A program made the translations under genes and the position numbers. Shown in pieces: positions 14,919 through 23,781 of a DNA stretch of 34,564 nt. The notes beneath the pieces were generated by a model, which saw only the letters and a program-made list of their open reading frames with translations, was not told where the DNA came from and made no database searches. The stretch is from the NCBI GenBank assembly GCA_900545925.1, contig URAZ01000030.1:1-34564 (forward strand). The letters are read 5' to 3'. Source of the stretch: an uncultured Eubacteriales bacterium. GTDB taxonomy: Bacteria > Bacillota > Clostridia > Oscillospirales > Oscillospiraceae. Within the stretch, counting starts at the first letter, position 1. The number at the start of each line of letters is the position of its first letter.

Positions 14919-16142
14919 ATGGCATATATCACACGAGAGCTTGAGCGCAAGTTCTTAAAGCTCAATGATTTTTTCAAGGTCATCCTTGTTACAGGTGCGA
15001 GGCAGGTCGGTAAAACGACGATGTTAAAGCACCTTGCAGAAAGCAGCAGAACCTATGTCACGATGGACAATACAATGGCAAGAGCGCTTGCACAGTCTGA
15101 CCCCGTACTGTTCTTCCAGACCTATAAGCCACCCATCCTCATTGACGAGGTGCAGAAAGCACCGGAACTGTTTGAGCAAATCAAGATCATTTGCGACGAG
15201 AGCGATGAAAAAGGGCTGATCTGGCTGACTGGTTCGCAGCAGTACAATATGATGAAGAAAGTGCGGGAAACGCTTGCCGGAAGAATTGGCATTCTGGAGC
15301 TATACAGCCTATCCGCGAGAGAAAAAGCAGGGCTTGTATTTGATACGGATCTGGATTTCTCACTTGCCACGCTGCAGGCAAGGCAGCAGAAAGTCCCGAA
15401 GAACGATGTGATTCAGGTGTTCCAGCACATTTGGGAGGGCGGCATGCCGCAGGTGCAGGGCGTGGACGATGAACTCAGGCAGGAGTATTTCAACTCCTAC
15501 ATCGATACCTACCTAATGCGTGATGCAACCGAAGCCGGCGGCATCACCGATGCTGTGCGTTTTCGAAAGTTCCTTGTTGGATGCGCCTCGCTCGTGTCGG
15601 AGCAGGTCAATTATTCCACATTGGCGGAGTCTGCAGACATTGCCCCGAGTACGGCGAAGGAATGGCTGAACGTGCTTGTCGGACTGCGCATCGTCTATCT
15701 GCTTGTACCGTATTCCAACAATGAACTCAAACGACTCAGCAAAACGCCGAAGCTGTACTTCTGTGATACCGGGCTTTGTGCATATCTGTCTATGTGGCTG
15801 ACGCCGGATACACTGCGCAGCGGCGCTGCAAGCGGGCATTACTACGAGAACTATGTTGTAATGGAGCTGGTCAAGAACTACGCCTACGCGAAGTCCAAGG
15901 TGAATCTGACGTACTTTAGAGATTCCAACGCAAAAGAGATCGACGTGTTTGTTGAGGAAAACAATGTCATTCATCCGCTCGAAATCAAAAAGAGTGCTGC
16001 GCCCGACCGCCGGGAGGTCAAAAAGTACAGTGTAATCGACAAGGCATCCTTGAAGCGTGGAAATGGCGGTATCATCTGTATGTGTGAGGAGCCGATTCCA
16101 ATCGACGCGGATAACTGCTTTATCCCGAGCAATCTAATCTGA
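14919..16142 (+). CDS. AAA ATPase with DUF4143 C-terminal domain (first copy)
   Basis: Residues 1-170 form an AAA_14-type ATPase: Walker A GARQVGKTT at 26-34, Walker B ILIDEVQKAP at 73-82, and the sensor LTGSQQ at 103-108. The DUF4143 part covers about 200-390. It includes a winged-helix-like stretch (TLAESADIAPSTAKEWLNVLVGLRIVYLL) and ends in EID and LEIKKS, the pattern of a PD-(D/E)XK nuclease-like core. The family is widespread in bacteria and archaea and its role is not established; defence or stress functions have been suggested. It is on the plus strand, flanked by its own promoter and the terminator at 16161-16192, between two minus-strand transfer genes. The start has GGAGG at six bases. 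Confidence 0.87.
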   Translation: MAYITRELERKFLKLNDFFKVILVTGARQVGKTTMLKHLAESSRTYVTMDNTMARALAQSDPVLFFQTYKPPILIDEVQKAPELFEQIKIICDESDEKGLIWLTGSQQYNMMKKVRETLAGRIGILELYSLSAREKAGLVFDTDLDFSLATLQARQQKVPKNDVIQVFQHIWEGGMPQVQGVDDELRQEYFNSYIDTYLMRDATEAGGITDAVRFRKFLVGCASLVSEQVNYSTLAESADIAPSTAKEWLNVLVGLRIVYLLVPYSNNELKRLSKTPKLYFCDTGLCAYLSMWLTPDTLRSGAASGHYYENYVVMELVKNYAYAKSKVNLTYFRDSNAKEIDVFVEENNVIHPLEIKKSAAPDRREVKKYSVIDKASLKRGNGGIICMCEEPIPIDADNCFIPSNLI

Positions 16143-16160
16143 ACAATTTCAAGCAGTATT

Positions 16161-16192
16161 AAGAAAGCATCTCTGCGGAGGTGCTTTTCTTA
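16161..16192 (+). terminator. Terminator of the first DUF4143 ATPase
   Basis: AAGAAAGCATCTC and GGAGGTGCTTTTCTT pair with one bulge around a three-base loop, ending in a T-rich tail. It lies 19 bases after the stop at 16142. The stem is AT-rich at its base, so it can also act on minus-strand transcripts leaving the VirB4 gene. Confidence 0.65.
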
Positions 16193-16264
16193 TACCCAAA
16201 ACCAAAAGAAAGAGGGCAGACCGCACCGCAAAGCAGAGTATCACAGTATCTTCCAATCCTCCAA

Positions 16265-19180
16265 TCAGACACGCTCTATTTTGCCGTTCCGTTTCAGTAA
16301 TTCCTGAAGCTCCCTGCGGTCGGTGGTGATGAGTTCCTTTTCCAGTTCGCTGCATTTAATCTCAACGGCGACATTATTATTGTTCGTGCTGATAAGGGCG
16401 CTGCCGCGCTCAAAGTGCGTGATCTCCATCAGCTCTGCTTCGGACAGATGCAGAATGGAGCCGACGCGCTGGGCTTCCTCATCCTCCAGATTCAAGATCA
16501 CCTTGGTCTTGGAGTTGTTGATGATGCCCTTGCCGTATTTGCCGTCCTCCAGTGCAAAGAAGTCATTGAGATCCTGCGTTGCACAGACGGCCGAGCCGCC
16601 GTAGCCGCGGATGATCTTGAAGATCTCCAGCACAAACTCCGCTGCCAGACGGTTGCTGCTAGCGCCGATGAGCTGCCAGCACTCGTCAATGAAGATGGCC
16701 TTTTCTTCGGTGCGGTTCTCCTTCGCCTTATCCCACACAAAGTCCAACGCCATAAACATGCCGACGGTCAGAAGGTCGCCGGTCAGCTCCGAAATATCTA
16801 GAACGATGTATTTGTTATCGAGAGACACGTTCGTCTGCTGGTTGAACGTTTTGGCAGAGCCGCTGACGAGCCGGTTCAGAATGTTTGCCAGCCGCAGCGT
16901 CGAAGAAGATTCTTTGAGGACTGCATAGAGATCGCCCAGAATCGGCATTTCGCGGTACCGCTCCGGGTGCTTAGGGTCGCGGAGCGTGTCATTGTCGTGT
17001 GTAATGCCTTTCTTGGCATAGGTGCGGATCATGGCTTCATCGAGAAGCTGCCGCTCCTCATGGTTCATGTCGGGGATCAGCAGGCTGAAAAAGATGTGCA
17101 GCCGCTGGATCTTGGCGGCCAGCATGGAGTGCTCCACGGTGCTGCCGTCGAGTTGTTCATCGACCGAGCGGTCCGTCTGCCGGATTTCCATGACGTTAAT
17201 GCAGTTGGGGGATGCGGGCGAGATCTGAATGAACGCGCCGCCGATGTTGGAGCAGGCCCGATGAAATTCGTGCCCTTTGAGCGGCGCGACGATGAACACC
17301 TGAATGCCCTTGCGCCGCATCCGCAGCGCCATGAGCTGCATAGTAAAGGTCTTGCCGCTGCCGCTCGTGCCGAGAATGGCAATGTTGGCGTTTTTGTAGA
17401 TACGCGAATCAAAGATGTCCACGATGATGAGAGAATTGTTATGCTTGTTGACGCCGAGCAGAATACCGTTGTCGTCGCACAGCTCATACGCTGTGAACGG
17501 ATAGCAGCTTGCCGCGCCCAATGTCAGCACGTTCCGCTTGCTGCGTTCAAAGAGCGATTTATCCAGCTTCACGAGCGGAAAAGACGAGCGGAGCGCCTGT
17601 TCCTGACAGAAATTGCAGTTCTGCACATTCATATCCTGCGAAATGAGCAGCTTCTTCATTTCAGCGCACTTCCAGTCCAGATCGTCCGGATTGTCTGCGG
17701 TCACGGTGATGAGCAGATTCAGGTAGTAGAAATCTTCATGGTTGCTCAGACCATCCTTCAGGAAATAGCCGCTTCGGATGGCGCTGTCGAGATCGTCAAA
17801 GTCCGTGTTGGTGTCGCTCGTTTCCTTGATCTTGCTGCGGTTGATGCGAAGCTGCTGGCCGAGCTTGCGGATCATGCGATCCTTCGGCTGCCGCGTCAGA
17901 AATACATCGAGGTCAATGCCGTCCCCGGCGTTGACCAGAAGACTCAGCCAGCCCGCGGGAACCTCGGATTTATACCCGTCCGACGGCACCAGCAGATACG
18001 CATAGTACGTTCCGTCGATGCAAAGATAGCTGCCATGCGTGAAATCCAGCTGCGAAGGCGCAAAAAAATCACCGACGGGAATCTCGTCGATGGAGCAGCC
18101 CGACTTTATATAGTTGGATGTGATATGGGAGATGCGCTGCAAAAACGGAATATCCGTGCTTTCTCTGCGGCAGAGAAATGTATAGAGCATTTCGGCGGCA
18201 GCTTCGTCCTCATTCTCATGCTGGACAACGCTGTTGCCGCATTGCCGGAGATAATTTGCCGCCGTCCGCGCCGCTGTTTGCAGTGACGAAATGGCATCCG
18301 CTTCTTCACGGTCTTTCTTCGCGCCGGGGAGCGGTTCATATTCCATGATGAGGAAAAACCTGCGTGCGATGGCTTCTCTGGAGCCGAGCTTTTTGAGCAG
18401 CTTCAGATAGTCCTCCTGCTGCATCCGGCAGCTTTCGTTCGTCTCCTGCGCCATCTCCCGGCGCACGGTTTCGATATGCCGGTTCATATCTGCGCGCTTG
18501 GTGATAACCTTGATTTGAAGCTTCACAGGTGCGATTTTGAGGTAGCTGATGAATGAATACACGATATTCCGCTGCTCTCTTGCGCTGCGAAGCAGAAAAT
18601 TGATCGGCACGATTTCTAAAATCTTGATAAAACGGTGATCTGTCGTATAGACGATGCCGTTTTCGATTTTCTGGATGGGCACATACGCCGCAAGCGGATT
18701 GCCGGGGCGTTCCGCCTGCTTCTTTTGCCGGTAAGCGGTGTCCAGCATCAGGCGGCGTGTGTCCTTTGCAAAACGGATGCGGCTGCCGTCCTTTTTATAG
18801 GCGGCAGGCTGCACAGCCGTGCTGGGGCCGGACTTTTTATCCCATGTCGGGAGAATGGACTGCTTTCGGCTGCTTTTGCCGCCGCTTTTGCTCAGGGTTC
18901 TGCGGTTGCGGAGGAAACGAAAAAACAGAATGATATAGGAGGAAAGCGGCATCCCCGCGATCCCGATGAGCGCCAGAAGCGCCAGCGGCAGCGAGGTCAG
19001 GCAGAGCAGGATGATCCGGACGGTCAGCGTCAACGAGAGCGTCAGGATCGGAAGCCCGGTGCCGGCGGCAAGAATGACCGCCTCGACCACATTTCGCGCC
19101 TTGAATAAGCCGCCGAAGAACGAACCGCCCTCAATAAAGTTTGGCGGGATCACATAGCTGTCCCGCTGTTCCTGACTCAT
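16265..19180 (-). CDS. VirB4-type conjugation ATPase with PrgI-like N-terminus
   Basis: This is the main energy-supplying ATPase of the mating channel. Residues 1-100 contain two to three hydrophobic segments (about 30-90) and an opening IPPNFIEGGSFFGGLF, the pattern of PrgI/VirB3-like inner-membrane proteins. Many Gram-positive systems encode these separately; here the part is fused. The VirB4 body follows, with Walker A GTSGSGKT at 604-611, Walker B AIFIDE at 828-833, and the Q-x-x-x-D sensor region ATQDLNDFFALEDG at about 867-880. At 971 aa it is long because of the fusion. The ATG has only a weak GAGAA and lies six bases after the previous stop, so coupled translation is likely. Confidence 0.93.
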   Translation of the reverse strand: MSQEQRDSYVIPPNFIEGGSFFGGLFKARNVVEAVILAAGTGLPILTLSLTLTVRIILLCLTSLPLALLALIGIAGMPLSSYIILFFRFLRNRRTLSKSGGKSSRKQSILPTWDKKSGPSTAVQPAAYKKDGSRIRFAKDTRRLMLDTAYRQKKQAERPGNPLAAYVPIQKIENGIVYTTDHRFIKILEIVPINFLLRSAREQRNIVYSFISYLKIAPVKLQIKVITKRADMNRHIETVRREMAQETNESCRMQQEDYLKLLKKLGSREAIARRFFLIMEYEPLPGAKKDREEADAISSLQTAARTAANYLRQCGNSVVQHENEDEAAAEMLYTFLCRRESTDIPFLQRISHITSNYIKSGCSIDEIPVGDFFAPSQLDFTHGSYLCIDGTYYAYLLVPSDGYKSEVPAGWLSLLVNAGDGIDLDVFLTRQPKDRMIRKLGQQLRINRSKIKETSDTNTDFDDLDSAIRSGYFLKDGLSNHEDFYYLNLLITVTADNPDDLDWKCAEMKKLLISQDMNVQNCNFCQEQALRSSFPLVKLDKSLFERSKRNVLTLGAASCYPFTAYELCDDNGILLGVNKHNNSLIIVDIFDSRIYKNANIAILGTSGSGKTFTMQLMALRMRRKGIQVFIVAPLKGHEFHRACSNIGGAFIQISPASPNCINVMEIRQTDRSVDEQLDGSTVEHSMLAAKIQRLHIFFSLLIPDMNHEERQLLDEAMIRTYAKKGITHDNDTLRDPKHPERYREMPILGDLYAVLKESSSTLRLANILNRLVSGSAKTFNQQTNVSLDNKYIVLDISELTGDLLTVGMFMALDFVWDKAKENRTEEKAIFIDECWQLIGASSNRLAAEFVLEIFKIIRGYGGSAVCATQDLNDFFALEDGKYGKGIINNSKTKVILNLEDEEAQRVGSILHLSEAELMEITHFERGSALISTNNNNVAVEIKCSELEKELITTDRRELQELLKRNGKIERV

Positions 19181-19186
19181 AGGTTC

Positions 19187-20845
19187 TCACATCCGATCTT
19201 TTCTTTGCGGTGGATTCGGCAGCTTCTGCACGATCTTTTCATGATAGGCGATCTTGCCGTCCTCCGTTTGATAGGGCTTTCGTTCTACAGTGTCCGCTGC
19301 GTACTGCTTATACCATGCGGCGTCGTCCGCGGAGTAGACCTTGCTGTAATCGCCCTTCGGTTGGGCGTACTGGTCAGCATGGTACATACAGAAATCAATG
19401 CCGCCCGGATGCTCTGGCGTGAACTCGCGTCCTGTGATGCGGCCGCCGCCGATCTCCACGTCCTGATAGCGCGGGATGTTGGTTGCGTGTTCGCCGAGCG
19501 CTGTGAAGCCCATATAGGACAGCAGAGAGCGCGTCGCGGTCTCGCCGGTGATGGAGCCGGTCGTGCGGTAATCGCCCTTGGCGACCGTGCCGATCACATC
19601 GTTGGCAAACGCGCCGCCCTGATAGAGTGATTTCGCGAACAGCGTTCCGCCGAAGCTGCGGAACTGCGTCGGTGCAGACGGGATCGGCGCAGGCCGGGCA
19701 GCGGGCGCTTCGCTGACTGGGGCAGAAGCGGGGGCAGCCGACGGCGTTCTGCTGTGCAGGAATCTGCCGGGGCGCTCCTGCGCCTGAACAGTCCGCTCTG
19801 CAATGGTGGTTTTGGAAAGTCCATTGCGGACGGAGAAGAACTGTTTGTCGGATTGCACAGTATGCTGTCGGGATTGCGATTCCACCTGTCCGAAAGTGGA
19901 GCTTTGCGTCTCCTGCTGGGTATGCTGCGCCTGCTCACGCTGCGTGACACCGATCTGCTCCTGCTGCAAGGCGGACTGCATGACCTGCGACTGTTCCGTT
20001 CTGGCCTCCTCGCTGCTTGCATCAAATTCATCCGACTGCACCACAGTGCCGACAAACTCGCCCTGTTCCGACTGGAACGCCAGATGCGATGCCTGCTGAT
20101 CCTCCGTATGCAGCGCCGCGTGGAACTGCTGCTCCTGCGCGGATTGTGTATCCTGATGCAGCTGGCTGGCATCCATGGAATGCTGGGATTCATGGAGCAC
20201 TTGTTGGGACTTTTCACGCTGTTCCGAGTTTACGGCGCGGGAAGAAACCGTCTGCTGATTCTGGTCAAGTTGGCTGGTATTCTGCCGCTGCTGCTCAGAA
20301 GCCGTCTGCGAACCGGAATGGGTATCGCTGCTCGCGTGTGTCCGGCTGACAGTCGCCTCGGCCTGCTGCGGCTGGACGATGTTTTTCTCTGTCGTCGCCG
20401 TGCGCACAGCATCGCTTGCGATTTTGCGGCTTGCCATTCCGACCAGACCGCCGCTGAAAAAGCCTGCCGCAGCCGCGCTTCCACTGCCGGATTTCCCGGA
20501 TGCAGGAGCAGAACCGTGACGGCTGCGGCTGCCCAATGCGCTGCCGACTGCGCTGGTTGCGGTGTTGATGGCGCGCATGGCGATCATTGCTTCTGAGAGC
20601 ATGGAGCCGCCGGTATGCCCGACGTTCAGGCCAAGGCTGGACAAGAAGCTGTCGATCTTCTGCGACACTTTCAAAAAGGCAATGGCGCACAGGAACCACA
20701 CCAGCACGTTGCCGGAGACGGCTTCCTTGCCCGAAGCACTGACTGCAGATTCTACGTCACTTTCCGAAATGGCGAACGCGCTAGTTGACATAACTGCAAC
20801 GAGGACGAGAATCAGCAGGCAGTTCAAAAAGAATCGTTTTCTCAT
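19187..20845 (-). CDS. Conjugation membrane protein with Gln/Ser-rich middle
   Basis: A signal peptide-like segment (residues 1-26) and one hydrophobic segment at about 46-62 are followed by a Gly/Ala/Ser stretch at 95-135. The region 158-355 is extremely rich in Gln, Ser, Thr, Glu and His and has almost no large hydrophobic residues. The last 170 aa are ordered again (SFGGTLFAKSLYQGGAF, TATRSLLSYMGFTAL, GIDFCMYHADQYAQ). It occupies the place of a TrbL or VirB6 partner between the VirB6-like and VirB4 genes, so I infer a channel component with a long flexible linker facing the outside or periplasm-equivalent space. AAGGAG precedes the ATG by eight bases. I cannot name a family with confidence. 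Confidence 0.75.
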   Translation of the reverse strand: MRKRFFLNCLLILVLVAVMSTSAFAISESDVESAVSASGKEAVSGNVLVWFLCAIAFLKVSQKIDSFLSSLGLNVGHTGGSMLSEAMIAMRAINTATSAVGSALGSRSRHGSAPASGKSGSGSAAAAGFFSGGLVGMASRKIASDAVRTATTEKNIVQPQQAEATVSRTHASSDTHSGSQTASEQQRQNTSQLDQNQQTVSSRAVNSEQREKSQQVLHESQHSMDASQLHQDTQSAQEQQFHAALHTEDQQASHLAFQSEQGEFVGTVVQSDEFDASSEEARTEQSQVMQSALQQEQIGVTQREQAQHTQQETQSSTFGQVESQSRQHTVQSDKQFFSVRNGLSKTTIAERTVQAQERPGRFLHSRTPSAAPASAPVSEAPAARPAPIPSAPTQFRSFGGTLFAKSLYQGGAFANDVIGTVAKGDYRTTGSITGETATRSLLSYMGFTALGEHATNIPRYQDVEIGGGRITGREFTPEHPGGIDFCMYHADQYAQPKGDYSKVYSADDAAWYKQYAADTVERKPYQTEDGKIAYHEKIVQKLPNPPQRKDRM

Positions 20846-20854
20846 GGATACTCC

Positions 20855-21565
20855 TTAAATGGACAACGGATTTGCGATAAACGTGCCGACCATGCTGGTA
20901 AACAGCCGCAGACACCAGGCGTTCATGAGCAGCAGAAACACCTGCCCACCCAGCATCCGGCACCATGCCTTGAAGATGTTTGCTGTGGACTGAGAGCCGC
21001 CCATCGAGAACGCGACCGGCGCGGTGTAAACAAGAACGCCGAGCAGGATATACCGCTCGGCGGCTTCAAAGAGCAGCTTCAGATAGTTCCACGCCAGCAG
21101 CACAACGATGATGAGCACGATCAGCGTGACCGCTCCGTTTGCGCAGGCGCCGATGATGACCAGCATGACGGAATTGAAATCCGCAAAGCTGAGCGGCGGC
21201 AGCTCGGATGATAAGATCCAGTCATACGGCGTGCCGCCGATCTTCAGGACGATCTCGACGATGCTTTTCGCGCAGTATGTGAGCGTGATGAAGATGATCG
21301 CGCGAAAGGTCAGCTTGACCGGGTGTTCCGCTTCAAAGCCGGCGCCCAGCCAGTAATTCTTAAACAGGTTCCAGACCCACATCAATAAAATCAGGCCGAT
21401 GCCGATGGCAGTAAAAATATCATACATTGTTTCAGCTGCCGGGAAGTAACGCAGAAACGTCTCCATCCCGCAGCCGAGCGCACCGAGTACCGAGGTGTTG
21501 ATGAGGTCCAGCCCGTGCATGATCTGTTCGGAGATCCACTCGACAACGCCGTCAAGAATCCCCAT
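20855..21565 (-). CDS. VirB6/TrbL-like polytopic conjugation protein
   Basis: The 236-aa protein opens with an amphipathic GILDGVVEWISEQIMHGLDLIN and has five to six membrane segments at about 48-66, 84-104, 130-160, 170-190 and 198-222. The order of soluble loops and the short QSTANIFKAWCRMLGGQVFLLLMNAW ending are as in VirB6/TrbL-type channel proteins of Gram-positive systems. It sits between the VirB2-like and the Gln-rich gene with gaps of three and ten bases, so all are one transcript. Its function is to form the inner-membrane part of the mating channel, by family knowledge. Confidence 0.8.
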   Translation of the reverse strand: MGILDGVVEWISEQIMHGLDLINTSVLGALGCGMETFLRYFPAAETMYDIFTAIGIGLILLMWVWNLFKNYWLGAGFEAEHPVKLTFRAIIFITLTYCAKSIVEIVLKIGGTPYDWILSSELPPLSFADFNSVMLVIIGACANGAVTLIVLIIVVLLAWNYLKLLFEAAERYILLGVLVYTAPVAFSMGGSQSTANIFKAWCRMLGGQVFLLLMNAWCLRLFTSMVGTFIANPLSI

Positions 21566-21568
21566 GCC

Positions 21569-21943
21569 TTATGCCGTCCACTGACCGCCGGAGAAGAACG
21601 GCGTGACGTAGGCCATGATGAAGCCGAGACCGTTCAGAATCGCCCAGGTGATTGCGATGCGTTTGAGCCATGCACGCGATTCCTCGACCGTCCGGCCGCT
21701 GCGGGAAAAGTTCATCATCAGAAGCGCGACGGATGCGGTGACGATGGCGGCGATGGTGGAGATGAGAAGAATTTGCTGGTAGACGTCCTTCATGATTTCC
21801 GTTGCTTTTTCCCAGATCGTCGTGGCCGAAGCCGGCTGTGTCAGAAGCGGCAGAATGCTGACGCCGAGCCATGCGGCATAGAGCCAGCGCCCCGGACTTT
21901 TCCTCGGCGGCGGAAGCTGCGGTAAGTTGTTGGAAGTGTTCAA
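21569..21943 (-). CDS. VirB2-like small membrane protein (pilin subunit)
   Basis: At 124 aa, it has a Pro-rich cytoplasmic start, then a first hydrophobic segment (about 22-40) with a possible cleavage after PASA. Two more segments follow at about 55-76 and 95-114, joined by a short RSGRTVEESRAWLKR loop. This is the VirB2/TrbC arrangement of a processed small pilin. The start is TTG (21941-21943) with AGGAGG seven bases upstream. It is the first gene of the secretion core and lies behind an attenuator-like hairpin and an extended -10 promoter. Confidence 0.72.
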   Translation of the reverse strand: MNTSNNLPQLPPPRKSPGRWLYAAWLGVSILPLLTQPASATTIWEKATEIMKDVYQQILLISTIAAIVTASVALLMMNFSRSGRTVEESRAWLKRIAITWAILNGLGFIMAYVTPFFSGGQWTA

Positions 21944-21972
21944 AGATGCTCCTCCTTTTCTTTTCCCGATGC

Positions 21973-22003
21973 AAAAAGCAGACGCCCGATTCAGGCGTCT
22001 GCT
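21973..22003 (-). terminator. Terminator-like hairpin ahead of the VirB2-like gene
   Basis: On the minus strand AGCAGACGCC, a seven-base loop and GGCGTCTGCT are followed by TTTTTG. The stem has ten perfect pairs. It lies between the promoter at 22044-22052 and the first gene of the secretion core, so it either stops transcripts from upstream or acts as an attenuator. Confidence 0.65.
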
Positions 22004-22043
22004 CGCAACAAGATTCAGTTTTTATATGCTTTTGAGCATCTTC

Positions 22044-22052
22044 AGTATAGCA
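22044..22052 (-). promoter_or_regulatory. Extended -10 promoter ahead of the secretion core
   Basis: On the minus strand TGCTATACT gives an extended -10 element (TG, one base, TATACT). The -35 position has no good match, as is common for extended -10 promoters. It is the nearest upstream promoter candidate for the VirB2-VirB4 genes. Confidence 0.45.
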
Positions 22053-22247
22053 TATCCGGATTTGCGCCGAAAGAGCAAAACCGTGCCAATGTTGTGTCAA
22101 TACTGTGGCGCGTTTTTCATTATTTACGGCTACCATTTTAGAAGTGATTTTTGTAACAATACACACTTTTCGCTTCTAAATTCGATGCCGCCGCCAACTT
22201 GATTATCGTTTTTTCGTATTTTCTATTTTGTCAACCGGGAATGCGTG

Positions 22248-22412
22248 TCAATATAGGCATCCCAATAAAGTGTTCGTTTTCGGCAAAAGAACATCAAAGA
22301 GAAGGTCGGATATGATCGTGTACTTCCGCAGCTGTTTCATTGAAATGTTGTCGGGTTTATCTTTGAACTTTTCAGCGAGGCCGTTGATTTTTCTCTCGCG
22401 TTGGAGTATAAT
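22248..22412 (-). pseudogene. Possible C-terminal gene remnant beside the second ATPase
   Basis: A minus-strand frame ending at 22248 reads KFKDKPDNISMKQLRKYT, then IISDLLFDVLLPKTNT. It looks like real helical protein sequence, unlike the upstream part of the same frame, which is antisense to the ATPase gene. I see no start or ribosome site for it. It may be the tail of a gene interrupted when the ATPase module arrived. The family is not recognised and the call is weak. The rest of 22004-22383 shows no gene. Confidence 0.3.
22384..22412 (+). promoter_or_regulatory. Promoter of the second DUF4143 ATPase
   Basis: TTGATT (22384-22389) and TATAAT (22407-22412) are exactly 17 bases apart. GGAGG lies seven bases before the ATG at 22467. 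The box pair is stronger than that of the first ATPase. Confidence 0.7.
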
Positions 22413-22466
22413 ATTTATTGAGAAGTAACATGATAATACCGGCAAGTTTTCAATGGAGGTTGGGTT

Positions 22467-23768
22467 ATGGAAATAAAACGAGATCGCTATTTGAAGAGAA
22501 TCATCTCCTTTATGTGGGATGGGCAGGTAAAGGTGATTACCGGTATTCGCAGATGCGGTAAGTCCTATCTGCTTCGCAATCTGTTCAAGAGCTATCTTCT
22601 TGGTGAGGGCGTCGCAGAAGACCACATCCTGTCCTTTGAGCTGGATTTGACCCGCGATATTCGCTATCGCAATCCGTTGGAGCTTGCCTCTCATGTCCGG
22701 GAGATCGTGGAACACAGCGCAGACCAGTATTATCTCTTTGTAGACGAGATTCAGATGTCGGATGAAGTTCCGAATCCCTACAATCCGGACGGAAAGAAGA
22801 TTACCTTCTACGATGCGCTCAACGATTTGAAGTCATTGTCCAACTTGGACATTTATGTGACCGGAAGCAACTCCAAAATGCTGTCCTCTGACATATTGAC
22901 TGAGTTTAGAGGGCGTAGCGATGAGATCCGTGTGCATCCACTTTCCTTTGCCGAATACTACTCGGCTGTCGGCGGAGATAAACAGGATGCTTTTGATGAG
23001 TTTGCTTTCTACGGCGGTATGCCGCTGATTCTTTCCCGTCCCACAGACGCTGCGAAGATGGCTTATCTGAAATCGCTGTTTTCCGAGGTTTATCTGAAGG
23101 ACATTGTGGAGCGTAAAAAGATCAAGCGCGAGGATGTACTGTCTGCGATTCTTGATCTGCTGTGTTCGTCTATCGGCTCTCTGACCAATCCGACAAAGGT
23201 TGCCGCCACTATCAATACCGTGCAGAAGCGCAGCGGGGAGAATGTCGTTGCCCTGAACACCGTGAAAGCCTATATGGATCACTTGTCGGATTCCTTCCTC
23301 TTCACCGAATGCAAACGCTGGGATGTCAAGGGCAAGAGCTATTTTGACTATCCCAACAAATACTACTGTGAGGACATTGGACTGAGAAATGCCCGTATTG
23401 GCTTCCGCCAGCAGGAAATGACGCACATCATGGAAAACATCATTTTCAATGAGCTGATGATCCGTGAATGTGCCGTTGACATCGGCATCGTCTATGGCAA
23501 TGAGAAAAATGCCAAAGGAAAGGTCACTCCGGTTGTGCGGGAAATCGACTTCATTGCAGCTTCCGGCGGCAAGAAGACCTACATTCAGTCCGCCTACGCA
23601 TTGGGAACGGAGGAAAAGGCAATCACTGAAAATAAGCCCTTCACGCTGACCGGCGATTCTTTCCCGAAGATCATCGTGCGTCATGACATTCGTAAGCGTT
23701 GGTATGATGAAGGCGGCATTCTCAATATCGGCGTCATTGACTTCCTGCTGGATGACACGCTTGTCTGA
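22467..23768 (+). CDS. AAA ATPase with DUF4143 C-terminal domain (second copy)
   Basis: It has the same architecture as the protein at 14919 but only distant sequence. Walker A GIRRCGKS is at 26-33, Walker B LFVDEIQ at 90-96, and the sensor VTGSNSKML at about 134-142. The DUF4143 part includes KVAATINTVQKRSG, a stretch with the winged-helix pattern, and REIDFIAASGGKK near residue 355. The nuclease-like core is not the same in the two copies. Here EID is kept but the usual E-x-K strand reads YIQSAYAL, so catalysis is less likely. It has its own promoter and terminator on the plus strand, inside a minus-strand region, and a frameshifted remnant lies just after it. Confidence 0.87.
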   Translation: MEIKRDRYLKRIISFMWDGQVKVITGIRRCGKSYLLRNLFKSYLLGEGVAEDHILSFELDLTRDIRYRNPLELASHVREIVEHSADQYYLFVDEIQMSDEVPNPYNPDGKKITFYDALNDLKSLSNLDIYVTGSNSKMLSSDILTEFRGRSDEIRVHPLSFAEYYSAVGGDKQDAFDEFAFYGGMPLILSRPTDAAKMAYLKSLFSEVYLKDIVERKKIKREDVLSAILDLLCSSIGSLTNPTKVAATINTVQKRSGENVVALNTVKAYMDHLSDSFLFTECKRWDVKGKSYFDYPNKYYCEDIGLRNARIGFRQQEMTHIMENIIFNELMIRECAVDIGIVYGNEKNAKGKVTPVVREIDFIAASGGKKTYIQSAYALGTEEKAITENKPFTLTGDSFPKIIVRHDIRKRWYDEGGILNIGVIDFLLDDTLV

Positions 23769-23781
23769 ATCCTCTCAAAAC

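Noticed and set aside
16967..18286. 439-codon plus-strand frame opposite VirB4
   Set aside because: Antisense shadow; VirB4 motifs are all intact on the minus strand.
19754..20596. Leu-rich plus-strand frame of 280 codons
   Set aside because: It is the antisense of the Gln codons (CAG read as CTG) of the Gln-rich protein.
22833..23684. 283-codon minus-strand frame opposite the second ATPase
   Set aside because: Antisense shadow of a clear ATPase gene with motifs, promoter and terminator.
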